Positions 18,375 to 29,072 are shown, numbered from the stretch's first letter. The stretch is DNA of 64,000 bases from Lewinellaceae bacterium (GCA_016716135.1 JADJWX010000009.1:124001-188000), one strand, 5' to 3'. Translations and numbers: made by a program. Notes: a model not told the origin generated them from the letters alone.

Positions 18375-19723
18375 ATGAATAGAAGGATATTCCTAACCAT
18401 TGCAATTACCGGCATTTTGTCGGCAGGTTTTAGCTAAATGCCTGTCAATCCGGCAATGACGACTACAAAACCCTTGCCGACAATCCGGAACTGGTCCACC
18501 GCGGCATGCGGCGGCATCACCGATATTATGCGGCATGATATTTTCACGCCGCCGCAAGCATCCCGGATTTACGCCTACTCGGCTGTGGCTGCCTATGAAG
18601 CGCTCATCCCGGGACACCCGGAATACCAGTCGCTGGCCGGCCAATTGAACGGCCTCACCGAAAGCCCGAAGCCCGAGGAAGGTGCAGTGTATTGTTATCC
18701 GCTTGCCTCGGTAACTGCATTGATGAAGGTGGGTAAAACCTGATTTTCTCAGAATCGAGTATGACCGACCTGGAAGAAACCATTTTTGAAGAATTTCAGA
18801 CCATGAATATGCCGGAGGCGGTTTATGAACGTTCCGTCAAATTTGGACAGGAGGTTGCCGACCATATCATTCAGTGGACTAAATCCGACAATTACGCGCA
18901 AACCCGAAGTGCGCCCAAATACACGATCAACGTAAAAGATCGCAGCCGCTGGATTCCTACGCCGCCCCAGTATATGGACGCGGTTGAGCCCCATTGGAAA
19001 GTCATTCGCCCCTGGGTGCTCGACTCGGCCCGCCAGTTCAAACCGATTCCAAATATTCCCTTCAGCGAAGACCCAAACAGCGAGTTCTTCAAAGCGGTTC
19101 GGGAAGTATACGAGGTGGGCAAAACTCTTGGGGACTTTGAAAAAGAAACCGCCATATACTGGGACTGCAACCCGTTTGAAGTCGATGTTGCCGGGCACCT
19201 CATGGTGGCAACCAAAAAAATCAGCCCCGGCGGACACTGGGTCAACATCACCGGGCATGCCTGCCGCAAAGCAAATGCCTCCGTAATGAAATCAGCCGAA
19301 GTATATGCCCTGGTTTCCCTGGCACTGGCCGATGGCTTTATCAGTTGCTGGGCAGAGAAATACACGGGCAACCTCGTACGGCCTGAAACTGTGATAAACC
19401 GCACGTTCGATCCCGATTGGCACCCCTTCATCGAAACGCCGCCGTTCCCGGAACACACCAGCGGCCACGCCACCATTTCAGCCGCAGCGGCTACCATTCT
19501 TACCAAGTCTTTTGGCGAATCTTTTGAGTTTACCGACAGCACCGAAATCATCTTCAATCTGGCGCCGCGCACCTTCAAATCCTTTTACGAAGCCTCCGAC
19601 CAGGCTGCGATGAGCCGGCTATGGGGAGGAATTCACTACCACATCGCCAATGAAGGCGGCCGGATGAATGGTCGGGAAATAGGGAACTACATTTGGAACA
19701 AAGTCAAGACACACAAAAATTAA
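18375..19723 (+). CDS. Vanadium-dependent haloperoxidase/PAP2-like lipoprotein, three frameshifts
   Basis: Starting at ATG 18375 and correcting three single-base indels (one missing near 18433, one extra G at 18513-18514, one missing A in 18735-18738) gives a continuous 449-aa protein. The N terminus becomes a lipoprotein signal ending in LNAC followed by QSGNDDYK. The C-terminal half carries the vanadate/phosphate-binding motifs of the family: KYTGNLVRP, HTSGHATISAAAA with the catalytic His, and SRLWGGIHYH with the second His. Members either oxidise halides with peroxide or act as phosphatases; the Bacteroidota lipoproteins of this type are mostly uncharacterised. Without the corrections only a 320-aa C-terminal fragment (18761-19723) and an N-terminal piece remain. 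Family assignment is firm; halogenation activity is not shown. Confidence 0.82.
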
Positions 19724-19726
19724 AGG

Positions 19727-22138
19727 CTACCAAACAACGGTTAAACTGCCTTTGATGACCTCTGTTCTGCCCGGCGCCATTTCGATTTCTGCCCAGAAAA
19801 CGTACACGCCGGGCAGCACATTTTTACCGCCCGAAGTCCCGTCCCAACCGTCATTTGGATCATTGGTCCAGAAATTTGATTTGAAAAACTGCAAATTACC
19901 CCAACGGTCAAAAATCCGGAGGTGCCGGATCGGCACCGGGTCTTTACTGAACAACGTAAACCGGTCATTCCCGGAAAAAGTCGCCGGAGCAATTGCATTG
20001 GGTGCGTAAATACGTGGATCCACCAGCACCAGCATACTGGCCGAAGCCGTGCACCCCGCAGCATCCACCACGGTCAATTCAACCAGGGTATTTTCTTCCG
20101 GTTTAAAATCATATACCAGGCAATCGGGGCAAGGTACCGGCGGCTCCGGATTCCAACTACTTCCCACCACCGGCACGCTGGGTACCCCTTGCAGCAACAC
20201 AGGCTGACCCGGCTTCAATGGCTCGGGCAATTTGAGCGGAACAATTGCAACGGAAAAACTGTCCGGCTGACCCATCGTCAGCGTATGTGGCCGGTTATAG
20301 CACCCGGTAGCATCCCGCACGATCAGTTTGTAATCCATAGCCGGCAATCCGTCAAAAATGCCGTTCGTGGAAAAACTTTTCCCGTTATCAATTGAATACT
20401 GATACGGGGCAATGCCACCGTAGGGCATTCCAAAGGCAATTTGACCATCGGCATACCCATAACACGCAGGTTCCTCCATCATGTACGGAAACTGTGGGGA
20501 CTGAAAATTCAGATCGGCCGTATCAACGGCTGCGTCATTGCGCCGGCAAACACCCAGGTAGCCGGTGGCAATATACTGCCCCGGAGCGTAGGCGATAAGC
20601 ATGGTGTCCTTGCCATATTGCAGCACAGAGTCTTCGTACATCCATTGCACACCATCAAAGCGGCCGCTGGCGATCAACGTGTCCGGACACACGCCATCGC
20701 CGACCACGGTGAGTTTGATCTCCGGCACGACTTCTTTGCTAAATCCGGAGAAAAAAGCAGCAAAACTCGCCGGCATATTCCGGCCGTACATGGCCACCTG
20801 GACAGCCCCTTCCGCTTCCACGCTGATCACATCCGGCGTTTTGTTTTGAGAAAAAAGGGAAAGTTGCCGGTAGGTCACAAAATCCGGATTCCCGGGTACC
20901 GCATCCGGCGCCCCGATCGACACCGGCGTTCCATCGATCCGAACAATAACTGCGGAATCACGCATGGCTACCACCATCAATCCGCCGTCGAAGGTCATGC
21001 CGCCGATGCGGTTGGGCTGGTAAATATTATTCACCCGGTTCGGAATGCCGCAATTGATCGGCGGCACAAACATCAACCCGGCCGTGCGCATGGCATCGCC
21101 GCCCGTGGAAGCCCCACCGATGATCTGGTACATAAATGCCGGTTGAGAAGTACGGATGTACAAGTTTCCGGCAGGCGAATAAGCCGATGTGGGCACCACG
21201 TAATAATCGCCTGCTTGCAGTACAATTGTCGGGTTGGTATTGTTGTTAAGCCAAACTGCGGTATTGTTCACATGGGCAATCACCACCGGATGTTCAAGGA
21301 TGGAGGAGCCGTTGCCCCGGCATAAAATATATTCTTTTCCAACTTGCTCGAAGGGCGCAATCTGGTCGATCCCAATGTCGTTCGCCTGGTCGACCACCGG
21401 GGCCGCCACCCAGGAGCCGCAATTTACCGCCACCGGTTTTGACGAACTGATCAGCGCCCCCATAAATCCGTTTGGTGGTTGTTCCAGTGCATTAAATGTG
21501 ATATACTCGGCAAAAGCAACCGATTCACCCGCCTGCAACCACACCGAATCCGGGCCGGTTAGCGGCACGTGTTTGCCGCCGTAAAACAAATCAGTCCCCG
21601 GCGCAAAATCGGACAAAACGACCAGCGTAGAATCCGAAAGTGCCAAAACGCCGATAAAATTGGCGCGCCGGTTCTGGCTTTCCACTTCCTGGAGCACATG
21701 GCCGATCCGAAACGCCGTGCCGAGGGCAGCGCGGCCCTTGCAGGTGAGGTCGCCGGCGTGAAAACCTGAGTTGGCGTGTACCCGGAAATAGGCATAAAAC
21801 TTTTTCGGACCGGCAATAATCAGCCCTTTGTTTTTAACCGGAATGTGCAAATCCGTGTATGGAATTAACACCGTTGAGTTTACCGCCGCCCCCAAATCCA
21901 TCCGGTATGGCTGCGCATTGCTAATGGTGGCCGTTTCCAACAATACCCCCGAACCATCACGGATGTCCACCTCAAAGGGTTGTATTTCGGGCGTAGACAA
22001 ATACAGGTATTGCGGGCCCCATTCGTCACGGGCGTGCATGGGCGGTAAGTAGTGGATGGTATCCAGTTGAGCAAGGAGGGCATCCGGCAGCAAAACGGTA
22101 ATTGCCAGGAATAAAACGACGTAACGGAACACCTTCAT
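19727..22138 (-). CDS. IgGFc-binding-like surface protein with type B T9SS sorting domain (paralogue 1)
   Basis: 803 aa with a signal peptide (1-24, ending LLAQ). Residues 25-480 resemble the N-terminal domain of IgGFc-binding-type proteins: GPQYLYLSTPE, FYAYFRVHANSGFHAGDLTC, GESVAFAEYITFN, SKPVAVNCGSW and GIDQIAPFEQVGKEYILCRG. A middle region has an SprB-type repeat (CYGYADGQIAFGMPYGG, PYQYSIDNGKSF). The C terminus is a CHU_C domain (IYAPNAIAPATFSGNDRFTL, FDRWGNLQFF, GWDGTSGG, ending KGSLTVVW), predicting T9SS export and surface retention. The immediate upstream neighbour on the same strand is a full-length paralogue. The role is probably adhesion or binding of a host or matrix protein, by inference. 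The stop lies 3 bp from that of the convergent haloperoxidase gene. Confidence 0.9.
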   Translation of the reverse strand: MKVFRYVVLFLAITVLLPDALLAQLDTIHYLPPMHARDEWGPQYLYLSTPEIQPFEVDIRDGSGVLLETATISNAQPYRMDLGAAVNSTVLIPYTDLHIPVKNKGLIIAGPKKFYAYFRVHANSGFHAGDLTCKGRAALGTAFRIGHVLQEVESQNRRANFIGVLALSDSTLVVLSDFAPGTDLFYGGKHVPLTGPDSVWLQAGESVAFAEYITFNALEQPPNGFMGALISSSKPVAVNCGSWVAAPVVDQANDIGIDQIAPFEQVGKEYILCRGNGSSILEHPVVIAHVNNTAVWLNNNTNPTIVLQAGDYYVVPTSAYSPAGNLYIRTSQPAFMYQIIGGASTGGDAMRTAGLMFVPPINCGIPNRVNNIYQPNRIGGMTFDGGLMVVAMRDSAVIVRIDGTPVSIGAPDAVPGNPDFVTYRQLSLFSQNKTPDVISVEAEGAVQVAMYGRNMPASFAAFFSGFSKEVVPEIKLTVVGDGVCPDTLIASGRFDGVQWMYEDSVLQYGKDTMLIAYAPGQYIATGYLGVCRRNDAAVDTADLNFQSPQFPYMMEEPACYGYADGQIAFGMPYGGIAPYQYSIDNGKSFSTNGIFDGLPAMDYKLIVRDATGCYNRPHTLTMGQPDSFSVAIVPLKLPEPLKPGQPVLLQGVPSVPVVGSSWNPEPPVPCPDCLVYDFKPEENTLVELTVVDAAGCTASASMLVLVDPRIYAPNAIAPATFSGNDRFTLFSKDPVPIRHLRIFDRWGNLQFFKSNFWTNDPNDGWDGTSGGKNVLPGVYVFWAEIEMAPGRTEVIKGSLTVVW

Positions 22139-22255
22139 GTGCAGAGCAGTTTAGCATCTAAAAATAGGCTAAATACACGGCCATCATCCGGAAATGCCCG
22201 ATCGGAAGCCTAAAATTTGTCGTTTTGCTGATTCTGGACGAATCTATTCCGTGAA

Positions 22256-24660
22256 TTAGGGATTCACCAGCAAATCGCCCGTCAAAACCACGGTGCGTCC
22301 GGGCTCAATTTCAACTTTTGCCCAAAAAACATACACACCGGGCACGGCAGCACGGCCACCGACGGCCCCGTCCCACCCCAGATCGGGTTGATTGGTCTGG
22401 AAATTTTGCCGTTCAAAAACTGCATTCCCCCAACGGTCATAAATTACCATCTGGTGCACCGGCAGGGGGTCTTTGCTGAACAACATAAAACGGTCGTTGC
22501 CCTGAACGGAACGTATGGCAATGGCATTTGGCGCAAAAACATGCGGATCGACAACCAACAATACGCTATCGGTTGCCACACAACCATCCGCATCGACCAC
22601 CGTCACAGACACCATAGTGGATACTTCGGGGTAAAATGCATGCAGCGGGCAATCCGTGCAGCCGGTACTGTCTGCCGGAGACCAGTAAATTTCCGTCACC
22701 GGGTGGCTTGGCAGCACATCGAGCACTGCCTGGTCGCCCGATTGGAGCGGTTCTTTCAGGCGCCAGGTTTGAATGTTTACATAAAAACTGTCGGGTTGGC
22801 CCAGGTACAACTTCACCGGTTCATTGTAGCAGCCGATGGCGTCTTGTACTACCAGTTTGTACCACCCTGCGCCAATGTTTGGAAAAAACGGCACGGGCGA
22901 AAAGGCTTGCCCAAAGTTAATGGAGTACTGGTATGGCGGAACCCGCCATTCGGCGTGCCAATTTCAATTTCCCCATCGGCGACGCCAAAACAACTGGCAT
23001 CTTGTACCGAGTACGGAAACACCGGCGCGTTGAGCGGCACCTGGATCGTATCGTACACCAGCGACGTGTTGTAGCATTCGCCGATATAAGCGGCCGCCAC
23101 GTAAGTTCCCGGCGCCGAAACAACAAATGTAGTGTCGGGGCCAAGTTGAAAAATTGAATCCGAATAAATCCACTCAATCCCGTCAAAGTAGCCGCTGGCC
23201 ACCAGGGTATCCGGGCAAATGCCGTCGCCCAGATGTTTGATATGCACTTCCGGTTTCCGCGGCTCAAAGTCGGAATATAAGGCGGCATAACTGGCGCCTT
23301 TCAGCCGGCCGAGCAAGGTCACCTGAAGTGGCCCGTCAGATTCAAGCCACACACTGTCGGGCGGGTAATTGTAGTAAAACAATTTGGGCAGCCGGTACAC
23401 AACAAAATCAGGATTCCCCCGAATAGCCTCCGGAGCACCGACCGGTTTAGGTTGCCCATCTACCAGCAGCGAAACCGTTGCAGTTCGCAAGGCAAGAATA
23501 GATATCCCGCCTTCAAAACAGGTTGTACCGATGCAGGTGGGTAAAGACAAAGGGCCGACCGCGTGCCGGATGCCGCAATTGATCGGCGGCACAAACATCA
23601 GGCTGGCGGTGCCGAGTTGCAGATTTGATGTGGACAGTCCACCAATCATCTGGTAGACAAAAACGGGCTCCGAGGCGCGTATAAATATGGCGTCGGTGCC
23701 GAAATAGTAGAACGCAGATACCAGCAGGTACTCCCCGCGGTTCAGCACCGCAATGGGTGTAGTATCGCCGTTGAGCCAAACCTGCGTATTATCGTAATGG
23801 GCTACGATAATCGGATGTTCCAGCGATGTCGGCCCATTGCCGCGGAGCAACACATACTCTTTTCCGATGCGCTCGAGGGGCAGAATCTGGTCCATCCCGA
23901 TATCATTTATTTCATATACCACCGGAGCGCCCATCCACGAGCCGCAGTTTACCGCCACCGGTTTGGTGGCTTCGAGCAAGGCACCCATAAATCCGTTGGT
24001 CGGCTGGTCGGAGTCGCGAAAATGAACATGCTGCGCAAACACGATCGTTTCCCCTTTTTGCAACACGACCTGCACCGGCGCCTGCACTTTTTTTTCGGCG
24101 AAGCCGATTTTAAACAAAGTAGTGGTATCGAATTCGGAAAATGTCACCAGCGTATTATCCTCCGTAGCCATCACACCCACACAGTTGGAACGCCCGCCCG
24201 TTTTGTCAAAGAGTTGTTTCAAATGCGCAATCCGAAACGTGCGGCCCAGCGCAGCCCGGCCCTTGCAGGTGATCTGGTTGGCATCGGCGCCCGACTTGGA
24301 GTGGGCGCGAAACACCGCATAAAACGGTTTTGCACCGGAAATAACCAACCCATGATCGGCGAGTACGGTATGCACCTGGATATCCGCTACGATGAGTTGG
24401 CTGTGCGTATCTTCCAAATAGTATTCGAAGGGCTGATCGCGGCTGAGCTGCACCGTTTTGAACGACTTGCCCGCGCCATCCCGAATGGTTACCGGGAATG
24501 GCTGTTTCTCCGGTGTGGAAAGGTAAATATACTGCGGCCCAACCTGCCCGCGGGCATACACAGGCGGTATCCAGTGCACGGTGTCCAGCTGCGCGTGCAG
24601 GGCACTTGTCTGGAACAGGCTACAGATCAACAGGGCGGATAAACGGAGGTAAACTTGCAC
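22256..24660 (-). CDS. IgGFc-binding-like surface protein with type B T9SS sorting domain (paralogue 2), one frameshift
   Basis: Two frames join into 801 aa when one base is restored in the GG at 22938-22939; the joint then reads PNGGFPPYQYSINFGQAFSP, matching the paralogue at 19727-22138. Domain order is the same: signal peptide, IgGFc-like domain (GPQYIYLSTPEKQ, AVNCGSWMGAP, GMDQILPLERIGKEYVLLRG), SprB-type repeat, and CHU_C domain (FAPNAIAIRSVQGNDRFML, YDRWGNAVFERQNF, ending GDLLVNP). I choose the GTG at 24660: it gives a 24-residue signal peptide that aligns residue for residue with the paralogue, and a TACCTTGC promoter element lies between it and the ATG at 24720. The pair is a tandem duplication that has diverged considerably. 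Confidence 0.85.
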
Positions 24661-24693
24661 AGCGTGATTGGATTGAAAAGCGCTTTGGGAGAT

Positions 24694-24701
24694 GCAAGGT
24701 A
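24694..24701 (-). promoter_or_regulatory. Variant -7 element TACCTTGC for paralogue 2
   Basis: Reads TACCTTGC on the minus strand (one mismatch to TAnnTTTG), with a TTG 16 bp further upstream. It supports the GTG start at 24660 over the ATG at 24720. Confidence 0.4.
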
Positions 24702-24929
24702 GCCGATAATTTGGGAACAATGATGACCGTGCAGCACCGGGTTTGGATTAAATCGGACAGTCGGTAGTATGCGTTTATCCTTTCGCCGACCCGGCATGAT
24801 CGATGGCCATTGGTTCTTCGAGCAAGAGAGCAAGGCCGCAGGTTCCTGCAGATAACTTTTCGAACTCAGCGTTATTAAAAATTGATCTGCGAAACCCGCG
24901 GTCTCTTTTTCACGCTCCGGAACACCCCC

Positions 24930-25683
24930 CTACCCTTCCTCCCGGCTTACATCCCGGAACAGCAACATATCCACGACCCGGCCCGACGCGCCCTCGTAAA
25001 AACCCGTATTGTATTCATGGGCTTTGGGGTTGCGGAACGTGCCAAACAACAAGTCGAACAAGGGCAAATCCGAGTAATTGTGCCGGTGAATACCCTGCGC
25101 ATGGTGGTAGGCGTGGCTTTCCGGGCGCTGGATGATATACCCCAGCCAACGCGGCGTATTGATGTTGGAGTGCTGGAAAATTGCCAAAAAGTTGGTCACC
25201 AGCAAGATGATCGTCACCGCCTTTGGGTCGAGCCCCAGGATCACGGAAAAACAAAAAGTGCTCAGCAGGGTAAACCCCGTCATGTCGAGCGGGCTGAAGT
25301 AAAATGCCCCGTAGGTGTCGAGCCGCTCGGCGCTGTGGTGCATCTGGTGAAATACCCGCCACAACGTGTCGCTGCCGTGCATAGACCGGTGCCAGACATA
25401 CAACCCGAATTCATAAACGAGAATGCCGGCAACCGCCCCGCCCGCTACGCCCAGCCCTGCCAAATCAAACATTTGGGTATCCGGCAGATACGCCGCAATT
25501 AAAAGGGGCAGGTAGCTGGACAGAAAAAAACAGCACAAAGGAAAGGATGCCGCGAATTTTCCAGAATTTGACATCGGGCAACTGCCGGGCCGGAAAAAAA
25601 CTTTCGTACAGCATCAGCAGGGCGTACATCGCCAAAATAGTGAGCGATATGGGGTCGAGCAAAATTTCAAGTGGTGTTGGCAT
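24930..25683 (-). CDS. Sterol desaturase/fatty acid hydroxylase family membrane enzyme, one frameshift
   Basis: The N-terminal frame (from ATG 25683) and the C-terminal frame join into 250 aa if one base is removed from the A7 run at 25524-25530 (T7 in the coding strand), giving GILSFVLFFLSSYLPLLIAAY. The di-iron histidine clusters of the family are all present: HRSMH, HQMHHS, a lone His in FQHSNI, and HAYHHAQGIHRHNYSD. Four to five hydrophobic segments place it in the inner membrane. Enzymes of this family use oxygen to hydroxylate or desaturate lipids such as sterols, fatty acids or carotenoids; the substrate cannot be read from the sequence. It is divergent from the LytS/LytTR pair that follows. 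Confidence 0.85.
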
Positions 25684-25920
25684 AGCTTAATTTTTTTGGA
25701 TAAAAGATTGGTTTTGTTCACATGCAACTGCTGCAAAGAAGCAGGCGCCGTGGCGAAGAGCGCAACCGGCTTTCGGCAGCCCGGGCACTTGCTTCGATAC
25801 ACCTGAAAATTTGAACGGCCAATGCCACAAACTGGAAAAACCGACTGCTTACCGAACTAAAAACCCGGGTTGCACCGGTTGACCTAAGAAAATATGCCGT
25901 TGACCGAATTTGGGTGAGGT

Positions 25921-27003
25921 ATGCGCATTGAAGCACCTATTTTCGACACGGTGAAAAATTTAAAATGGCACATCGTCGCAGGGCATTTCGCCTACTGGCT
26001 GCTCTTCTTTTTGTTCGACTGGCTCGCCACCAGCGGCAAGGTGGGCCGGATGGATTCAGCCATCCTGTTTAAAGAAGCCGCAATCAATTTCGCATCGGCG
26101 GCCTTCCTGGCCTACAGCTCGATCTTCTGGTTTCGGGCCAACTGGTTCAGCGGACGCATCCGGCGTTTGCTGGTCGGCATCATTGTCTTTATCCTCCTGG
26201 CCGGCTTACTCAAACACGCGCTGAAAACCGTTTTTTTATATTTGCCTATGCTGGGCACGCATGTCGCCGACGTACCCTCCTGGCTCAATTACTGGAAACC
26301 GCGCTACGTGCTGGGCAGCATCGTGTCGCCGGTGCTACAGGCCGGGATTGTAGTCATGGCGTACTTTTTTTCGCTTTGGACACGCCAGCAACGCCTTATC
26401 GAAAAAGCCAAACGTGAAAAGGTGGAGGCTGAACTGGAGTTGCTCAAATCGCAGGTGGAGCCGCATTTTATTTTCAATACCCTGAACAACATTTATTACC
26501 TGGCGCAAAACAAACACCCCCAAACCGGCGAGATGATCTACAGGCTGGCCCAATTGCTGAGTTTCATGCTCTACGACAGCCGAAAATCACTGATACCGGT
26601 GGAAAAAGAACTGGACTATATCCGCGATTACGTAAATCTCGAACGCATCCGCTACGGCGAAAACCTGGATATTTCGGTCAACGTATACGGCAAGTTAAAA
26701 GACGCCATGGCGCCGCCCTTGTTGTTGCTGCCACTCGTGGAAAATGCGTTCAAACATGGCATTGCCCCAGTAGGAAAAGGATGGATCCGTGTTGACCTGT
26801 CACGCCGAAACGGCGCCCTGGTGTGCAAAGTGGAGAACAGTATACCCGAAACCATGCTGGAAAAAACAGAAAAAAAAGAAGCCTCCGGACTGGGGCTCAG
26901 CAACCTGGCCAACCGCCTCGAAGCCCTGTTTCCGGCACAACACGAACTCAAAACCCTGCACGGAAAAACCTCGTTTCTTTCCGTGCTTTCCATACCGTTA
27001 TGA
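25921..27003 (+). CDS. Sensor histidine kinase of the LytS/YehU type
   Basis: 360 aa. Four predicted membrane helices (about 20-35, 55-70, 83-105 and 132-152) form an N-terminal sensor without a large periplasmic domain. A short coiled coil leads to the His_kinase domain with VEPHFIFNTLNNIYYLAQ, where His182 is the likely phosphorylated residue, and to an HATPase region with PPLLLLPLVENAFKHG (N box) and GLGLSNLANRLEALF (G box). The stop codon overlaps the ATG of the response regulator by a few bases (ATGA), so translation is coupled and the two form a two-component system. The signal sensed is unknown. Confidence 0.93.
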   Translation: MRIEAPIFDTVKNLKWHIVAGHFAYWLLFFLFDWLATSGKVGRMDSAILFKEAAINFASAAFLAYSSIFWFRANWFSGRIRRLLVGIIVFILLAGLLKHALKTVFLYLPMLGTHVADVPSWLNYWKPRYVLGSIVSPVLQAGIVVMAYFFSLWTRQQRLIEKAKREKVEAELELLKSQVEPHFIFNTLNNIYYLAQNKHPQTGEMIYRLAQLLSFMLYDSRKSLIPVEKELDYIRDYVNLERIRYGENLDISVNVYGKLKDAMAPPLLLLPLVENAFKHGIAPVGKGWIRVDLSRRNGALVCKVENSIPETMLEKTEKKEASGLGLSNLANRLEALFPAQHELKTLHGKTSFLSVLSIPL

Positions 27004-27701
27004 TTCATTGCCTGATCGTCGAAGATGAACCCCTGGCAGCGGAACTACTCAAATCGTACATCGAAAAAGTACCCGACCTGCAACTGGCCGCCCACTGCAA
27101 ATCGGCGGTGGATGCCTTTGCCGCGCTGCAACGCCAACCGGTCGAACTGATGTTTCTCGACATCCGGATGCCACGACTAACCGGCCTGGAATTGCTCAAA
27201 TCGCTCCCAAATCCGCCTCCGGTGATTCTGACAACGGCATACCGCGATTATGCGGTGGAAAGCTACGATTACAACGTGCTCGATTACCTGGTAAAGCCGA
27301 TCCCCTTCGACCGTTTTCTGAAAGCCATCGGCAAGTTTTACCAGCGCCAAACGGCACAACCGGCGCCTGCCGTTTCGCAACCCGATTCTTTTGAACAAGC
27401 GTACCTTTTTTTCCGGGTCGATCGCGAGCAGCAAAAAGTCTGGCTCAAAGACATACACTACATCGAGGGCCTGGGCGATTACGTCAAAATTTTTACCGAT
27501 ACCGGCCACATCGTAACCTATGAACGCCTGGCCTACCTGGAAGAAAAACTTCCCGAGGAGCATTTTGCCCGGGTACATAAATCCTACATCATCTGTACGG
27601 ATAAGGTCCGGTCTTTCTCCGGCTCCTCCGTGAATGTTGCCGGAAAACAAATCCCGGTGGGGCGGATGTATAAAGACCGGCTGACCCGGTTTGGGCGGTA
27701 A
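27000..27701 (+). CDS. LytTR-family response regulator
   Basis: 233 aa from the ATG at 27000, which overlaps the stop of the kinase gene. The receiver domain (1-120) has the acidic pocket VEDE, Asp54 in MFLDIRMPRLTG as phosphoacceptor, TTAY and the conserved Lys in DYLVKPIPFDRF. The C-terminal LytTR DNA-binding domain (about 135-233) includes the phrases IHYIEGLGDYVKIFTD, LAYLEEKLPEEHFARVHKSY and IPVGRMYKD. LytTR regulators bind pairs of short direct repeats near promoters. The longer frame beginning at 26823 is an artefact reaching into the kinase gene. Target genes are unknown; the downstream lipoprotein pair is a plausible candidate by position only. Confidence 0.93.
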   Translation: MIHCLIVEDEPLAAELLKSYIEKVPDLQLAAHCKSAVDAFAALQRQPVELMFLDIRMPRLTGLELLKSLPNPPPVILTTAYRDYAVESYDYNVLDYLVKPIPFDRFLKAIGKFYQRQTAQPAPAVSQPDSFEQAYLFFRVDREQQKVWLKDIHYIEGLGDYVKIFTDTGHIVTYERLAYLEEKLPEEHFARVHKSYIICTDKVRSFSGSSVNVAGKQIPVGRMYKDRLTRFGR

Positions 27702-27797
27702 AAAATTACAACCGGCACCCAACCCTTCGGCCACCCAGTGCTGTCTGGGTGATTGAACACACCCGGGTATTTTTTTGCACACTCAAACTTAGTCACC

Positions 27798-29072
27798 ATG
27801 AAAATGAAACAGACGCTTTTTGCGCTTGCAGGAATTGCAGCGCTAGGCCTGGCCCTCACCGGATGCCTGCGCGATACCTGCACCTCCACCACGACATACG
27901 TTCGCTTTGATCCGGTGTACAAAACACCGGCTGAAGTACGGGTCGACATCAAGGCCGAAGGCCCCCGGGCCCTTAAACAACCGGGAAAAATGTACTTCAT
28001 CGGCAATTATATGCTCATCAATGAATTCCGCGAAGGCATTCATGTGATTGACAACGCCGACCCCGCCAACCCCACCCCGTTGGCCTTCTGGAACATCCCG
28101 GGCAATGTCGACATTGCCGTCAGAGATAATTACCTCTACGCCGATCAATATGTCGACTTGCTGAGTATCGACGTCAGCGATATTTACAACCCGAAGATGG
28201 TTTGCCGCAGCCAGGATGTTTTCCAACTCCACGGCTTCGACAACAACCGGGGCTACCTGGTCGATTACCGCCAGACCGCCGTTACGGAAAATGTCGACTG
28301 TGACGACAACCGTTGGGGAAACATCTGGTTCCGCGAAGGCGATGTGATTTTTGTGGCTAACGATGCGATGAACACGACCGGCGGACCCTTCCTGAAAAAC
28401 AACGGCCTGCCCGCCAGCACCGGTATCGCCGGCTCCTACTCCCGTTTCGGACAATACGACCAATTTTTATATTGCGTGGACAACAGTAACCTGCGGCCGT
28501 TCAGCCTGACCAATCCGGCTTGCCCCAATGCGCTTGATCCGGTATTTATCGGCTGGAACATCGAAACGATCTTCCCCTGGAACGACCGCCTTTTTGTCGG
28601 CTCCCAAACCGGTGTTTTCATTTTCAACGTAAGCAACCCGGCAATGCCCGTGCAGGAAGCCGCCTTCTCGCATGCAACCGGCTGTGACCCTGTGGTTTGC
28701 GACGGGGAAAATGCCTACGTTACCATCCACGACGGCACCACCTGCAACGGCACCTTCAATCAGTTGGACATTATCGACATCACCAACCTGCCCAATGCTT
28801 TCCTTCGGAAAACCTATCCCATGAAAAAGCCCAAAGGCTTGTCGGTCGCCGGCAATTACCTGTATCTCTGCGATGACGGTCTCAAGATTTTTGACAAAAC
28901 CGATCCGCTCGAGCTGAAACAGCTGAGCCATGTGCGCAACATCGACACCTATGATGTAATTGCACTGGACGACAGCCATATTCTGATCATCGGCGCCGAC
29001 GGGTTTTACCAGTTTGATGTTGCCGACCCGGCTGCGCCCCGGCAGATCAGTCACCTGGCTGTTGCACCATAA
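27798..29072 (+). CDS. LVIVD-repeat lipoprotein
   Basis: 424 aa from the ATG at 27798; an earlier ATG at 27753 adds 15 residues before the signal peptide and is unlikely. The signal peptide ends in the lipobox LTGC with Cys23, so the mature protein is lipid-anchored. The body has repeated LVIVD-type blades (EGIHVIDNADPANPTPLAFW, LLSIDVSDIYNPKMVC, GVFIFNVSNPAMPVQEAAF, GLKIFDKTDPLELKQLSHV, GFYQFDVADPAAPRQISHL), which should fold into a beta-propeller. Such proteins are common cell-surface lipoproteins in Bacteroidota with unknown ligands. The next gene starts 11 bp downstream and is probably co-transcribed. Confidence 0.9.
   Translation: MKMKQTLFALAGIAALGLALTGCLRDTCTSTTTYVRFDPVYKTPAEVRVDIKAEGPRALKQPGKMYFIGNYMLINEFREGIHVIDNADPANPTPLAFWNIPGNVDIAVRDNYLYADQYVDLLSIDVSDIYNPKMVCRSQDVFQLHGFDNNRGYLVDYRQTAVTENVDCDDNRWGNIWFREGDVIFVANDAMNTTGGPFLKNNGLPASTGIAGSYSRFGQYDQFLYCVDNSNLRPFSLTNPACPNALDPVFIGWNIETIFPWNDRLFVGSQTGVFIFNVSNPAMPVQEAAFSHATGCDPVVCDGENAYVTIHDGTTCNGTFNQLDIIDITNLPNAFLRKTYPMKKPKGLSVAGNYLYLCDDGLKIFDKTDPLELKQLSHVRNIDTYDVIALDDSHILIIGADGFYQFDVADPAAPRQISHLAVAP

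Noticed and set aside
20441..21325. Long antisense frames such as 20441-21325, 32014-33477, 40026-41210, 43324-44220 and 51195-52124
   Set aside because: Each lies opposite a recognised gene, has no start context or family features, and reflects the GC-rich third positions of the true gene.
26823..27701. 292-aa version of the LytTR regulator
   Set aside because: Its first 59 residues lie out of frame within the kinase gene; the ATG at 27000 gives a normal receiver start.
27733..27752. Hairpin CACCCAG/CTGGGTG after the LytTR gene as a terminator
   Set aside because: No T tract follows, and the stem is short; it could be chance.
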